Program-made: the position numbers and the translations under genes
The notes under the pieces: generated by a model
What the model was told of the DNA's origin: nothing
Seen by the model: only the letters and a program-made list of their open reading frames with translations
The model's database searches: none
Shown: positions 22,065 through 34,613 of the stretch, piece by piece
Position numbering within the stretch: position 1 is the first letter of the stretch
Layout of the letters: each line of letters starts with the position of its first letter
NCBI GenBank assembly: GCA_022315425.1
Contig: JAIUPT010000050.1
Location: 1-64,000, forward strand
Source: Pseudevernia furfuracea
Taxonomy: Eukaryota > Ascomycota > Lecanoromycetes > Lecanorales > Parmeliaceae
Direction of reading: 5' to 3'
Length of the DNA stretch: 64,000 bases

Positions 22065-22533
22065 CAGAGGTGCCGGAGCCGGAGCTGCTAGAGCCTGAGC
22101 CAGACTTAGATCCGCCGCTTGATCCTACGGTTGAGCCTGAGCCTGAAGAATCAGGACTACTCCCAGTCCCTGAAGTGATACCGTTCGTACTATTTGCGTA
22201 TTTCCCCATGCTACTTGTAGCAACAACGTGGGTCGCAGCGCTCGCAGCGGACACAGTCGTCATACTCAACTCTGTTGCCGCGAGCGATGGGTGCGAGGAT
22301 GTTATGGGCGTGGGAGATAGGAGGGTCTTCAGGGACTGAGTTTGCGAAAGGATGGGCGCGGGAAGGCTTGTGGGGCCATCTCCTGAACCGACGGGTGTGA
22401 GTTCGTTGGAGATACTCGTGGGGGCAACTTCGACTGAGGCCATGACAGTGGTCGGAGCGTCTCCGGAGCCGACTGGTGTGAGGGCGAGGACGGAGGAGGT
22501 AGCGAGCGCGAGGAGGGGAATGAAGGATTTCAT
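21904..22533 (-). CDS. Ser/Gly-rich GPI-anchored surface protein
   Basis: Intronless, 209 residues from the ATG at 22533, chosen because it begins a signal peptide (MKSFIPLLALATSSVLA); an in-frame ATG 84 bases upstream would bury it. The mature part has the short repeat LTPVGSGDAPT / LTPVGSGDGPT, then a Ser/Thr-rich region, one NST N-glycosylation site and a pure Ser-Gly dipeptide run encoded by a CCAGAG-type microsatellite (about 22016-22070). A hydrophobic C-terminus after ASGLSFLALGALAFVL fits a GPI attachment signal. A TATATAAA-type box lies about 85 bp upstream (near 22617-22626). No enzymatic domain; a wall structural or sensor-shielding role is an inference. Confidence 0.75.
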
Positions 22534-22613
22534 TGTGATGGCGAGAGAGTGGAGATAAGGGCGGGATCTATTTTGTCGAGTGATGGGTTTAGAAGCATGG
22601 TAGTTGTGCTCAT

Positions 22614-22628
22614 ACATTTATATATCTA
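22614..22628 (-). promoter_or_regulatory. TATA-like box of the Ser/Gly-rich protein gene
   Basis: The minus strand reads TAGATATATAAATG about 85-95 bases before the chosen start codon, a plausible position for a TATA element in a fungal core promoter. It is suggested by position and sequence only. Confidence 0.35.
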
Positions 22629-23343
22629 AACTCCTGCCATTATGATCAATTCATTATTCGTTACTTGGGTACCCATGAAGAGCTTCTATTTCCGCATGGC
22701 CCAGCCTTCACCAACTGAATGGTCCCGCTAGAGTAAGACAATCTAATGCTATTTGCCGGTTGGACGGTCTTGACAACGGCTTGTGGCTGAAGCGGGAACG
22801 CTAAATAGACAAAATTTGTTCGGACGTCTTGGTAAGAGATTGAGTTGAGGCTGAGGACAAGCGAAAGCGAAGAGTAAGCGAAGAGTACGCGAAGGGTAAG
22901 CGAACAAATCGAAATGTCCAACTCCAAAGCGCATACTAAGGAACCACAGCTCTCCGGCTTCTCTGTACATTATTGACTGTTTCCACAATCTTGGAGTTCC
23001 AATGGCACCAACGCGCTGCAAGGTTTAGAGAATCAACGGAGGATGAAATTGGCAAGTAGCCAAGACTTTGGACAGGTTGGAACAGCTCGAAGTTCGGTTT
23101 TCCTAAACAATGCTTATCCTACTATCTGAAGTGAAATTGGTTTCCGGTAGAAATTGCCGATCTGTTCTGTTGGATATCCACAAAGACGTGACCAAGTAGA
23201 AGAATAGAGCTTTCTACCACTGGCTCTAGAGAATTTGAAGTTACTGTATGCAAGGCTTTTGCTACGCTTTCCTATGATAAAAAAGGATACTTCGGGAACG
23301 GATCTCCAATTTCAGTGTCTCGAGTCCTTAAATTCCTTATCCA
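22627..23343. other. Intergenic region with a short AAGCGAAGAGT tandem repeat
   Basis: Around 22860-22906 there are four diverged copies of an 11-12 bp unit (GCGAAGAGTAA, GCGAAGAGTAC, GCGAAGGGTAA). Otherwise nothing is recognised. Confidence 0.5.
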
Positions 23344-24650
23344 TTACGCTGCCGATGGATCTTCAGATGCCAAGCCACAGAAGTCTGAAATGTGTTTGGC
23401 AACCTCATCACAGCTCGGCACCGGAAACCCATGGTCGCCAGGTACAATTTTGAACTCAACATATTCGGGATCGCAGATTATATCTAATAGATCAGCCGAT
23501 ACTTCCTCTGCTCTGACCACGCTGTCCGCTTCGCCAAATATTACGAGTATCTTGCTGTTGAAGAGCTTGCTAGAATGGCTTGAGGGCGAAGTGTGAGCCG
23601 TATCACCTTTGACAACGCTGCAGACTCTCCTCCAATCCGAGTGCTGGTATTTTATTGGACCATATAGATGAGTGCTGATGAAGCTGTGGATGAAGCCTTT
23701 ATGGTTGTCGAACTGCCATTGCACAATCCCCGGTATGTCCAAGACTTCCTTCCCCATCAATTGCGCTTCTTGAGCCATTTCACCGCCGCTCTGGCTCTGA
23801 GCATGAAAGTGGCTACAGCCAATGGGTGAATGCGAAATCTTGAGCCCAAGCGTCTTGCCAACTAAATTCCTGAGGTTAGAGAAAGGCATTAAGGACGGGT
23901 GACGGAAAAAGATGGTTTCGTATTCGTCCGGTAGGCGTCGAATGATTCCTCCCGGTGCAAGGAGAATTATTGAGTTGATGAGGTAGGGAAAGTCAGCGGC
24001 GAAGGCCATGGCTATGCCGCCACCGAGGGAGAAAGCGATGAAAGAGAAGCCGTCCGAATTTGCCCCAGTCCACGATAGTGTTGATGAAGCGGCCGCAAAG
24101 AGAACTTGCATTCCATAGAGCCTGGCGTCATGAGGTACGCCGAGTGGAGTGTCTGAATACCCTCTCCCCCAGAGATCTTTGACGTCAGGTGCAGTCAGCA
24201 TCACGTACACGACTAATAGCATGGAAAGCCATTTCTCGACATAGCCTCGCTGGAATTGCTGCAGACTCTGATGAACATACCGAACATCATGACTCTACAG
24301 CCTCTATTCACGAGATCGCGTGCAACAGGGCCTAGCATTGGCGCCGGCGTAGTATCTCCATGTATGAAAAGCATCTTCTCGCCATCTTTTGGACCCCACT
24401 CGTATACCCTCATCACGCCGTATGGTGTAGCTACATCACGAGCACCGGGAAGGAGATCTGGAGGGTAAGGCAAAGCCGCAGCTTGCTTAAGAGAGATTTT
24501 GGGAAGCAGTGTGTCGCGTGGCGAGGGAATTGTCTGTTGTAGGGGCAGCCTGGCCAGACGGAGAATTAACATCAACGTAGCCAAAGCGACCGCGGCAAGT
24601 GCTGTCCATATGGATTGACTCATGGTGGGTAGGGTGAGACTTTCCATCAT
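23344..24650 (-). CDS. Alpha/beta hydrolase, N-terminally membrane-anchored
   Basis: Two exons on the minus strand (24650-24281, 24176-23344) joined through a 104-bp intron give 400 residues, or 391 from the Met at 24623. An N-terminal hydrophobic helix (IWTALAAVALATLMLIL) precedes the hydrolase fold. Visible features are the oxyanion region MLFIHGDTTPAP, the strand leading to DLWGRGYSDTP right after the splice junction, the nucleophile elbow AFSLGGG (Ser in place of the GxSxG centre, with Ala at the first position), the acid in FGEADSVV and the His in PGDHGFPVP. Serine hydrolase activity (esterase or lipase-like) is expected; the substrate is unknown. The intron carries in-frame sequence to a stop, so splicing is required. 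Confidence 0.82.
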
Positions 24651-25538
24651 GAGGATAAGCCCAAGTCAGCCGTTTGTCGCGAGGAATCTGTTCTGACTTG
24701 GAAGGAAGTCATATCCCACAAATGTGTCTTGCATCTCGTTAATGAATACTCGTAGGCTGGCATAATCCATGCAGCCAACTAGAAAAGCAAAAGGAGGTTC
24801 GGTGGTTTTTGAGGTTGGGATTTGAATCGCTGGGTAGGGAGAATGAGAGGGAGAAAATCAAAGTCTAGCATAATTGAATACCTAAAATACGCTAGAGTAG
24901 ACGTATCAGCGCAATACGAGATGAATAAATTACCTTACGCTTCAATTGCGCTCCGACCGACCCTACCCTGGGGGATCGCTCTCGTCAACGCCAAATCACC
25001 ATATGCACCCACCTTCTCCGCATTCCACAGCCATGGGGAATTCTCGCATCACTTCCATAAACATCGAGGTACAGGTGTTATTACGACATGCTGCAGCGCC
25101 CTATGGAGACAACGGAGACCTTTCGACGATGCAGGCTCTATCCTCCCCTTATTCTTTAGGCCCCAAACGGACGGAAGAAGATCACGGCGACAGCCAAATG
25201 CATCACTCTTGCCACGTTTGAAATTCTCGAGCCAGAGCGTCTAATTGTTGTATTGTGTACGGAGTATGAAAGCGACCACCTACGTGTCCCCATCCCCATG
25301 TCGGAATACCTCGGCAGCAAGGAAACCCACGCGCTTATTGTTGCCTAACCTGCATTCACCTGCATTGTGATGATTAAGGCGACCCCACTGCATCTTTCCC
25401 TATGGATTTATGGATGATTCCTGTCAGCAAACTCTAAAAAAAAACCAAGATTGTCATAATGTCCTTGAATTCGCCTTTCATTTCCTCTGAAATTATTCTG
25501 CTCTATGATCCGTCCAAACGAAGGCCAATAACTAAACC
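24651..25538. other. Divergent promoter region
   Basis: Lies between the hydrolase (minus) and the rhodopsin-like gene (plus). Open frames at 24822-25244 and overlapping are unsupported. No motif stands out except an A-rich run at about 25434-25443. Confidence 0.4.
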
Positions 25539-26905
25539 ATGGCTGCGTTCGTCCCCCGTGAAGCCATCGGTCCTGACAACTACAGTCCTGTTGTCAACAT
25601 CGTGACATGGATTCTCCTAGTATCAATGGTCCTTGCGGTGTGCACAAAGGTGGCAATGAAAGTTATAGGTCGTCACACTTTCAACATCGATGATTCAATA
25701 CTAGTTGCTGCTATGGTAATCCTCTTTACATTCTTTGCGCTTTCACAGCTGAGGCAATGGTCTATCTGTGTCAGGTCGTCAACACTGCGCAATCGGTTAC
25801 TTTCTGTGTACAGACATACAATGGCGTTGGACGTCCCTTTAAATCCCTCACGACTTCGCAAGTGGCGACATACGAGAAGGTTCCATACCCTTGAATTCGA
25901 TGTGCATAAGAATGTTTTGACAAGAGTGCAGGCCGGTTACTCTGCAGACTTACTGTACATAACAGCCCTGGCGATCTCCAAAGTCTCCGTTCTCGTGCTT
26001 CTTTGGAAAATCACACCAGTTGATGTGCATAGACGAGTGACGTTGGGTGTTGGATCGTTTATTGCCGCATGGACCTTGGCAAGCTTCTTTGCATCTGCTT
26101 TCCAGTGCTCTGTCCCGGACACATGGATGATTCTCAGTCAACATTGCTTCGACAGGGTATGGATAGCAGATCCCAACGTTCGGACCTTTCCGCTATATGA
26201 TACCGCTTACGCTCCAGCAGACCTCATTCTGGACAGTTTACGGTGTAATTAACATACTGACCGAAGTCATCTTAATATCGTTGCCAACATATACCATTTG
26301 GAACTTGCGCATGTCAGGCCAGCGGAAATCGGTGGCTATCGCGTGCTTCGCCATTCGCGCCTTGTACGAGCCCCCCAATCCATCGGAAGAAATTGGCTGA
26401 TCAAATCTTTAGGGTCATAGGAGCCATCATAGCTCAGCTCACACTTCTCGCCCAGCACCGAAATACTAGCGACGTCACTCTCGATACCTGGTCATGCTAC
26501 CTCTCAGCGCAATTCGTGCAAAGCTTAAGTGTCATCACAGCATGTGTTCCGTACATCAAGAATGCGCTACTAGGCGTTGAATCAGGCATGTTTCAAACCG
26601 GCCATTTCGGTCTGGCGACACTGCACAAGAGCCCTCAGAGGACCGAGGAACATGGTTCCTCAGCGGCGAAATCAGGAAAGGAAAATGCTACAGGGACATC
26701 CGGATTGCGTAGTCACCAATCGCCTGACGGAATCTCTCATAAGACCGTGGCGAATGTGACACCACATATCAACCCTTTCTCGGCAGAGAACACGGCCACC
26801 GCTGAGTCGGTGACACCAGTTGAGGAGTGGGATGGGGATAGCCAGTCCAGTCGGGCTCACATCATTAGGGAAACAAGAGAGTGGTATGTTGGTTACGAGA
26901 CATGA
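25539..26905 (+). CDS. Fungal rhodopsin-like seven-transmembrane protein
   Basis: Five exons (25539-25715, 25775-25879, 25932-26156, 26221-26363, 26413-26905) sum to 380 residues without a frame break. It belongs to the large fungal integral-membrane family with a rhodopsin-type domain (the Pth11-related and Dothideomycete/Sordariomycete 'integral membrane protein' set). Signs are the hydrophobic first helix (VTWILLVSMVLAV), the DD after helix 2 start (NIDDSILVAAM), TYEKAGYSADLLY before helix 3, KVSVLVLL, FWTVYGVINILTEVILISLP and a conserved FAIR segment. The last helix is followed by a ~110-residue polar tail. The tail contains HINPF and many Ser/Thr, suited to cytoplasmic regulation. The ligand is unknown; this family has no retinal-binding evidence here. 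Confidence 0.85.
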
Positions 26906-27927
26906 TCATATAATGATACTACTAGAGCGATACAGGAAAGTATCTTCCGAACCGCATGTACTATGAGTGATCGGTATCGACTTGTCAAATCTAGTAATGC
27001 GACGGTGGCCGCTGTTACTTACCCGCTTCGGGCCGTCATATAAGGGCGCCCCGCGGTAATACTTTGGTCGTCTGGTTACTGTATTACGGTGAAGGTTCTG
27101 TGCAAATAGAGTAGATGAGTAAGATCACTCGTATGCTGGAATTGCAACTTTAATGCGGCGCTCTTTGGAAGAGGTGGAGCAAGAGCAACAGCAGACGAGA
27201 GGATGAGGGAGACTTTGCATATCATGATTATGCACGCCGTGCATCGGAGAAGGCGCATCCTGAATAACCCGAGCAGAACATTGCCGGCATTTAAATTTTC
27301 AAGAGGGTGGGCAGCTTCCTGTCTTGTAGAACCAATCAGTGCAAAAGATTTACTGATAAGGATCCTAGATTATGCAGTCTTTACAAGCATTGCGCGTTCA
27401 TGCGCACTTCTTCACCCAATTGAATTTCGATACACTAATCTTGACCATCTGTCCAATTGGCTACCCAATTTCCAGTCCTTCCAGGCCCCCAAATGGCAAT
27501 AGTAATATCGGTAGAATGCTGTTAGCAGCGAGAGCCGCACATGACTGCAGCCGGCACTCAGTCTTGTGGCTGCATGACTAAGGTAAAGAGGGGCGGGATT
27601 TACATGCAAAGCACGCTTAATGCTAATTGGATGACTGCTTCTAGACCGTCCCATAGATACGGTTGTAACGCCCGAATGTTACAGCCAATGTAACGCGTAA
27701 CACGTTGTCCACCGCTCTTATTCGGAGTCTTGTGTATGATGCTTGATTATTTCTGTGTGTTCTGTTCGATGACATCTTGTCAACGGCGCGATTAAATTCT
27801 ATGCTCAATCTTTCTCAGGTTGCATTTCCAAGCCGCTTACGAGCTTTGGGCGCGACCACTGTCAACCAATTGTATCTGGCTTTGCTACTAAAATCAATCT
27901 TGATCCCTCACCAATCTCGTGCGCAAC
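26906..27927. other. Intergenic region upstream of the APC permease
   Basis: About 1 kb without a credible gene. Several short frames overlap on both strands near 27070-27660; none resembles a family. Probably the permease promoter. Confidence 0.4.
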
Positions 27928-30229
27928 ATGAGTCAAGGCCAGGAGCTCCAGAATCTGGACAGTACTCGTAGCCAGTCCTATGCCGGCCCATACTCCGGCA
28001 TTAGCGGCTCCCGACATCGTGTCAGAGATGAACAAACACTGGCTCGGCTTGGCAAGAAGCAGGTTTTGAAAGTGCGTTTTTGTGACACGACTCAACCATC
28101 ATCAGGCAAGGCCTCAGGACTAACCTCATTGCGCACAGCGACGTTTTGGTTTCCTTTCCCTCATTGGATTCAGCTGCACCATCCTTGTGACCTGGGAGAC
28201 CGCTTTGGCGTAAGTCCACGACGTTCGCGCTGTCGAGCGAATAGCTGACTTACAGGTCAGCCTCTTCCAGCAAGCCTTCCAGAAGTGAGTGAATTCGATC
28301 GATCGCTGGACAAATTGGATAGGAATTTGACGTGTGAATAGCGGAGGACCGGCGGGTCTGGTCTATGGATTTCTCATCTCATGGTTCTCCAGCCTTTCCG
28401 TCTACATGGTCATCGCCGAGATGGCTTCCATGTGAGTTCCTCGGCATTCTAAAAGTCGAGCGCGTACGTATCTCACACACATAGTGCTCCTACTGCTGGC
28501 GGCCAGTACTTCTGGGTCTCGATGTTGGCGCCGGTCAAGTACCGACGATTTGCAAGCTACATCACGGGTATGAAATTTCCTACTGCGGGCCAAAGCCGTG
28601 CCAGATGAGTCCTCGTATCTACGGCAGGCAGCCTAAAGAAATAGATCCGAGTCATTGTCCACGATCTTGCACTGACACGCGACACAGGCTGGCTTACCTC
28701 GATTGCTTGGATAGCAGTGCTAGCTACCGGTAGTATCTTTGTTGGCACAATCTGGCAAGGCCTAATAATCCTCGACAACGACAGCTACCAGCCTCAGAAG
28801 TGGCAGGGAACTCTCCTATGCTGGGCTGTTCTTGCCGTCGCCGTCTTCATCAACACCGTGGTCAGCGGGCTATTGCCCATGATCGAAGGTATCATCTTGG
28901 TACTTCATGTGTTGGGATTTGTTGCCGTGATTGTGCCCTTGGTTTATTTGTCGCCCCACGGGTCCGCTGCTAGTGTTTTCAAAACGGTACTGAATGAGGG
29001 CGGTTGGCCAACGCAAGGAGTGTCGTATTGCGTTGGATTTATCGGGAATGTGGCGACGTTCGTCGGTATGCTCAAAATCCATCATTGATAGCGACCTTTG
29101 CCACATCTGCTAATGGTCAAGCAACGTAGGCGCAGATGCTGCTGTGCATGTCAGTTTCTTCCTCTACAATTAGACTCCCTGCTCATAGGTTCTAGATGTC
29201 GGAAGAAATTGAAAATGCAGCCTTGAATGTACCCCGCGCGATCCTGACCACCATGCTACTCAACGGTGCTACTGGATTTGCTATGGTCCTCGCGGTTCTC
29301 TTCTGCCTAGGAGACCCGGCGGCAGTTCTCGTAAGTTTCCATCACTTACCTCTGAGAGGTTGAGCCTCACAGCTCGCACAGATGTCACCCACCGGCTTCC
29401 CTTTCATTCAAGTCTTCTACAACGGAGTCAAATCCAAAGCTGGAGCGACGGTGATGGCTTCTATCGTAGTTGCCCTCGCCTGGTGTGCAGTCATCGGGTT
29501 CCTTGCGACCGCATCGCGCATGATCTGGTCTTTTGCGCGAGATCGGGGTCTTCCCTTCCATCGATACATCAGCAAAGTATGGGTGGAGCCCGATCCTCTG
29601 ACGATGCAATTACTGCTAACACAAATTGGCAGGTCGAACCGCGCGCCTCGATCCCGATTATTGCCATCGCCCTCGTGACCATACTTCCCGCCCTCATCGC
29701 CCTCATCTACATAGGCTCTCCCACCGTCTTCGAAGACGTCGTCTCCCTCTCCACCTCCGGCCTCTACGCATCCTACTTCATCCCCTGCTCCCTCCTGCTT
29801 TGGCGCCGTACAACCGGACAGGTGCAACCGCACTCCGCCTACGCTTCCGGCGACGCCGAGACCATCCCGGAACTAATCTCCGCATTCGCCAGCTCCGATC
29901 CCGCCAGCGAAGTCGCCCAGCCCCAACTCGCCTGGGGCCCCTGGCACCTCCCCGGCATCTTCGGCGTGATCAACAACACCTACGCGTGCATCTACATCCT
30001 CTTCGTGCTATTCTGGAGTTTCTGGCCGCCGCTGACGCCGGTGACGGCTCAGAATATGAACTACAGCGTGTTGATGACGTTTGCGGTAATCGGGTTCAGT
30101 ATCGTTTATTATTACATATGGGGCAAGAAGCAGTACAAGGGGCCGTTGGTGGAACGGGATGTCGGGGCAGATGTGGTCGCCAAGGTCGCAAAACGGGAGT
30201 CTGGTGGCACAGTCGGCAAAACACCATAG
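27928..30229 (+). CDS. APC-superfamily permease (amino acid/GABA/choline type)
   Basis: Predicted 578-residue, 12-TM plasma-membrane permease. Exons: 27928-28071, 28139-28209, 28261-28284, 28342-28431, 28485-28567, 28688-29065, 29130-29149, 29196-29330, 29382-29576, 29633-30229; the sum is a multiple of three. Family marks are FGFLSLIGFSCTILVTWE in helix 1, the NGGPAGLVYGF loop, EMASIAPTAGGQYFWVS (helix 3 signature), YITGWL, the MSEEIENAALNVPRAI segment, and RMIWSFARDRGLPFH in the loop after helix 8. This places it with fungal GABA/choline/amino-acid permeases (Uga4/Hnm1-like). Substrate specificity cannot be assigned. Two very short exons (20 and 24 bases) are notable; both are needed to hold the frame. 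Confidence 0.87.
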
Positions 30230-32613
30230 GATGAAGGCAACACAACCAAACAGGTGGTAGGGCTCGATGTAGACTCAGAAGCTCATCGACACATGTTTAC
30301 TCGGAAGACCTGAGGAAAAGGATTTCCCAAAGCTTTGGCCAGACGCATTTGGATGCGAAGGTCTGGGAAGTGGATGATATAACATAGAATAATCAGGGGT
30401 AGACCACCTCTCAGTGAGGACGCAGACTGCGACCTTAGAGGTGCGTTTTGTATGGAGTCTCAGCACTCCAAGGCTGTATCACTCGAACAAAAGTTAAGTG
30501 AAAGCATGTTTGATCATCCTCCCTCGCATTCAAGTATTTCATCTGATCATACAAAATCCGATATCCCTAAAGTCCGAACGTAGCGGTAAAGACTAAGACT
30601 GTAGCCTATGCTTTTGACACTACCATTACTTGTGCTTGCAGCAGCACATATATCAAACAAGTTCGCAGCCCTCCAAACACACCACATAAACCCCCTTTCA
30701 CCACGCCCCCTCGCCAATAAGATGCTGCTTCATATCAATTCCCCTGTTACGTTGCGCAATCAAGTCTCAATACTCCCCCCAATCCCGCCTCCACAGACAG
30801 GCTCGCAGCCTCGCGCGACCATGACCGATGGAACCGAGAGTATGCTTCCAAAAATTCAGAGTCAGCTACAGGAGAATCCACGCAAGATTCTCGGGTTTGG
30901 TATCATACCTGCCTCAAGCAGCCAATCGCAACATCTCCACACCCTGACTGACAGTCTCAGCCATGCGGCTTTCCACAGCGACAACCCCGACAGATAATCT
31001 GATCTTGTAGCATCGCATGCAGTTGCTGGGATTGTCAAGATCATGATTGATCACAATCCTGTCTCTGTCTGACTCTTCACTATGATATGCTCCGTCTCTG
31101 GAATCCCCGCCGGTATATTATATATCTTCTCCATACCGGGTATGCCGTCAATCTCCATCTTTATACCCCCCAGCCTTCTCCCAAACCCTAGACTTCCATC
31201 ATCCGTGCTTGTTGAGTCTGGAGGACGGATTCGTGCGGTGCGCGAAAGGCAGGAGGTAGGGTAGGATAAGGCCGGCGTTGCGAACATCTGCTTAGGTCGT
31301 AGTTGAATATGTTTTGGAAGCCGAGGCTCTCGAGTGTCATTGGGGAACGGTGCCGATGATCATGGTGCGCTTTGCGTTTTCTTCGGAGTCACGGTGCGCT
31401 AGGCGGAGACTTCAGCTATTTGCCTAATCTTGATGCTAATGAGGCAAGCCGCATACTGTGCTTCCCGGCATCATACCGAGGAAGAGTGCCATGCCTTCAA
31501 TGTGTGGCCACAGTCCCAGCGGATCTCTGTTCTTCTTCTTGGCGCTCTCCTTGTTGACTTGTTGAACGCGAGGAACTATCCTTACTAGCCCCAGACAGGA
31601 CGATCACTGTCCTACACCTCCCGTACCCATGTTATCTATCACCTCACAAATACCGCAGCCAGTCTAATCATTAAAGGTTGTACATGTCGAGAGCATCTTG
31701 GTCGCGTTTTGTCTTTTGGACTCTCCGTTCGGTTGCCAGCCCGTTCCTCGTCACGACCCACTTCTGAGCTGTTCTTCATCCGCCGGCTTTCCACATTTGC
31801 ATGTTTCCATTTCCGTATCTTCTTCCGGGTTACAGGTATAGACCCAGCTCTTTTCGTCCTTGCTCGACAGGGCAATTTTGAGAGTGACGTCCTGTGTTTG
31901 GAGGCAGACGCGGTTTTGCTGGAAGCCTGGCGCAAGACGTCATCAGCTTGGTGCACCACAGGCGATGGTAGGGACACTTGCCGTGGTCCTCTTCACCTTC
32001 AGGGTGGTCGAAAGCACGTCATTCTCCTCCTACGAGTGGAAGCTCTCTCTGGCTTGCTGGAGGGGTAGCCTGCTATGTTGCAAAGTAGAGAAGCCACGCG
32101 GATACAGAATTTACGGAAAAATGCGGGGTACATGATTTAGCGTGATATACTCGACGCCTACACACGTGACTACTCCTTGGCACGCCGGCAATGGACAGCG
32201 CATGATGCAGGACTCCTGTATAAGCAGACAGGATTTAGTGATCAAACCCTGCTCTGCGCAATCAAGCAGAGGCACGAGCTGTGTCATGTACTAGTCTAAG
32301 GCGCCCTTCCCAGCTTGCATAAAAGAGTTTATCTACCTATGGAGGTGACTGATGTACTCTACGGTAACTAGCTCTAACTATCGCTTTTAGGCTGCTGAGG
32401 ATACTATTCGATAGATTGGTGTCCAAGCAATTGTGTCCAAGGATCCGCCAAATCATCAAGTCCAGACTCAAATGATTATACCAACCACACATCATCACAA
32501 GCTATGCTGAAAGGACAGAAAGCCCCGGACTGAATAACAATGGTCGGCTCTGACACAGTAGTGAAAGTCCTTCCTATTCCCTTCAATCTACCCGGCGCCA
32601 AATCTTCGCCGAG
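30230..32613. other. 2.4-kb gene-poor stretch
   Basis: No gene recognised. A 129-codon frame at 30608-30997 begins with a signal-like segment (MLLTLPLLVLAAAHI) but its remainder is compositionally random and unsupported. Frames near 31640-32140 on both strands mirror each other. It may contain remnants but no family is visible. Confidence 0.4.
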
Positions 32614-33688
32614 CTAATCCTCTGCTCCTTGGACTTTCGTCGCCCTCACTACGAAGTATTTGTAGTGTCTCTTTTGCTTCTCCTCAAACAGTTCAAACAG
32701 TTCGAACTCAAATTTGAAGTCTTTATCTTCCATCACAGCGATGTTTTCATCTCAACCTGCTTCAGCGCCGCGACGACTTCTCTGCTACCACTCCCCAACT
32801 CCTTTCTGCCGTCAAGAAAAGCTTCGGACTCCGGGTCTGTGTGGCCGTAGTACTTCTCAATGTCCACGATGACAAGGACGCCATCATCTTTAAGACGACC
32901 GACGAGGACATCGAGAGCATTCACGAGCTCCATTGATTGGACGGCACTTGGGGCGTCTGTGACAAAGGAGTCGATGGTTTGCTATGTACAAGGATTCCCA
33001 TTACGTTAGATTCTGTGTTATGGAAGACAGTGTTTTCTAGGGTGGAAAAACTTACACACATCACCACCAGATCGAATGATTGGTAATCACCATCAGGGTC
33101 AGTGATCCTCGGATCTACGTCTGGACGAAGGTTGTACCGGTCAATGAGGTCGCCGTGTACAGCTCTCAAGTCGCAACCCGGGATGTCTGTGTTTGTTGGC
33201 TGCAGCAATGCTATTGAATTTTTCCACCATGCCACGCGAGTCATCGACCGCGAGAATCTGGCTAACATGAGGAACGAATGCCTAGGACATTGTTAGATGA
33301 ACAAGGTTTCTTTTCTCTCACATCGACGTGGAAAGAGCCCACTTGACTGAGAAATCCAGTCCCAGCACCATAATCGAGGACTTTGAGATTGCCTTTATTC
33401 CGATCGAGGCCGATCCAGTCAAGGTTTTCGCTGACCAGCTTTTCCAGGAACTTTCCGCGAGCGACGTTGTCAGGTACGATGGCGTAGTGGTTGGAAGCCC
33501 AGCTTCAAGAGTGTAAGTTACGCCACAGAAAATGAAGACGTTTGTGACGCGAATTACTCGAAATACGCTGGAGTCCCATTCTGTGGGACCCCAGCCTTCA
33601 TGGATGCCATGATAATGTTTTCAATTTCTGCGTTGGATAGCCCGCCGTTATCCATGCTTACGCTACTTTCGACAGTCTCCGCTTGCAT
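32614..33688 (-). pseudogene. SAM-dependent methyltransferase with frameshifts
   Basis: Read on the minus strand, the pieces in order are an N-terminal exon (SMDNGGLSNAEIENIIMAS, from an ATG at 33688 or 33769), an intron at 33503-33557, a segment WASNHYAIVPDNVARGKFLEK ending in the SAM motif VLDYGAGTGFLSQ, and a second intron. Next come VPHVSQILAVDDSRGMVEKF (post-I acidic motif), AVHGDLID, FDLVVMC, LKDDGVLVIVDIEKY and a C-terminus NIAVMEDKDFKFEFE. Two of these steps need a one-base frame change that no intron explains: between VEKFN and AVHGDL (about 33200) and after AALKQVEM (about 32750). The second lies in an A-run. This is a class I methyltransferase (type 11/12-like) that is probably inactive. 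A consensus indel error is the alternative. Confidence 0.6.
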
Positions 33689-34613
33689 TGTCGTACTATC
33701 CCTGAGGGCAACAATATATGTGTCTTTAGCAGGCTTAGGTCCACGTTGGGCTAGGGAAAGAACTTCCATGAGATGCACTTTGTTGCGTAGAGAAGAGGTG
33801 GTTTTAGGAAAATGCTGTCCTCTTGAAAGGGTGTGAGAGCGGATCTCTCGGCCTTCCTTGACACCGATATATAACTCATGCAAACAGCTTCTTTGGTACA
33901 ATAGACGTGTCTGTCTCCTTGCATAGCACCTTGCTAAGCGAGCCAAGTTACTTCTTCCATCTATTCTCGATTCATCGACTTGCATGAAGGGTAAACTCTG
34001 AAACGCACATAATGAATCATCGCCTACTGAAAGAAGAAGACAAGTCGCAGGGTCCAGCCAAAGTCGGAGAGGTGGTGGCAATCTTCGGAAAGGAAGTGTG
34101 CAGGATCCGATGTTGGACCATCACGCTGTTCCTGCATAGCCGCCGAGGTGCAAACTCGGGTTCCTATCATATCACTGCTCTCGGTATCGGCTCATCTAGA
34201 TTGACAGGCAAGTGGAAGTTTATGAAGCCAATGTTTTTGCATGCTCTTCAACATTGATCAAAGACAAGTCTTTGCGCCAAATCCAATGCAGTCTTCTAGG
34301 ATCTTCTAGTAATTATCACGCGCCCAAAGTCTCTCAGAGATTAGCTCTGTTCCAAGGAAACCCCATCTGCGAAGAAGGCCATGTTCTTGGGAAATCAATC
34401 GCAAGATCGGGTAACCATCTATGGCTAACGATTCTACTCACCAACGCCATCTTTGGTCCATATCGGGCACAAAGACCGAGTGCGAGAGCCATGGGCACGC
34501 AAAGCCTTTGATGACCACAAAACACGACCCGTGAGCGAGTATCGAAATACACAAAAGCATGCAGGATAGCAAGGACAAAAGCCATCAGGCTACGGACCCC
34601 TGTGATCTTCGAC
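33689..34613. other. Intergenic region, probably 5' flank of the methyltransferase
   Basis: The methyltransferase frame continues upstream to 34081 without a recognisable domain. Nothing else is seen. Confidence 0.35.

Noticed and set aside
25716..25774. Apparent frame break in the rhodopsin-like gene
   Set aside because: A 59-bp intron ending at the CAG before 25775 keeps frame and matches family spacing.
28210..28260. Apparent frame break in the APC permease
   Set aside because: The acceptor at 28260 instead of 28255 gives an in-frame WETALALFQQ junction, so no indel is needed.
30608..30997. 129-codon frame with a signal-like start
   Set aside because: Only the first 15 residues look meaningful; the rest is unconserved in appearance, with no intron or context to support it.
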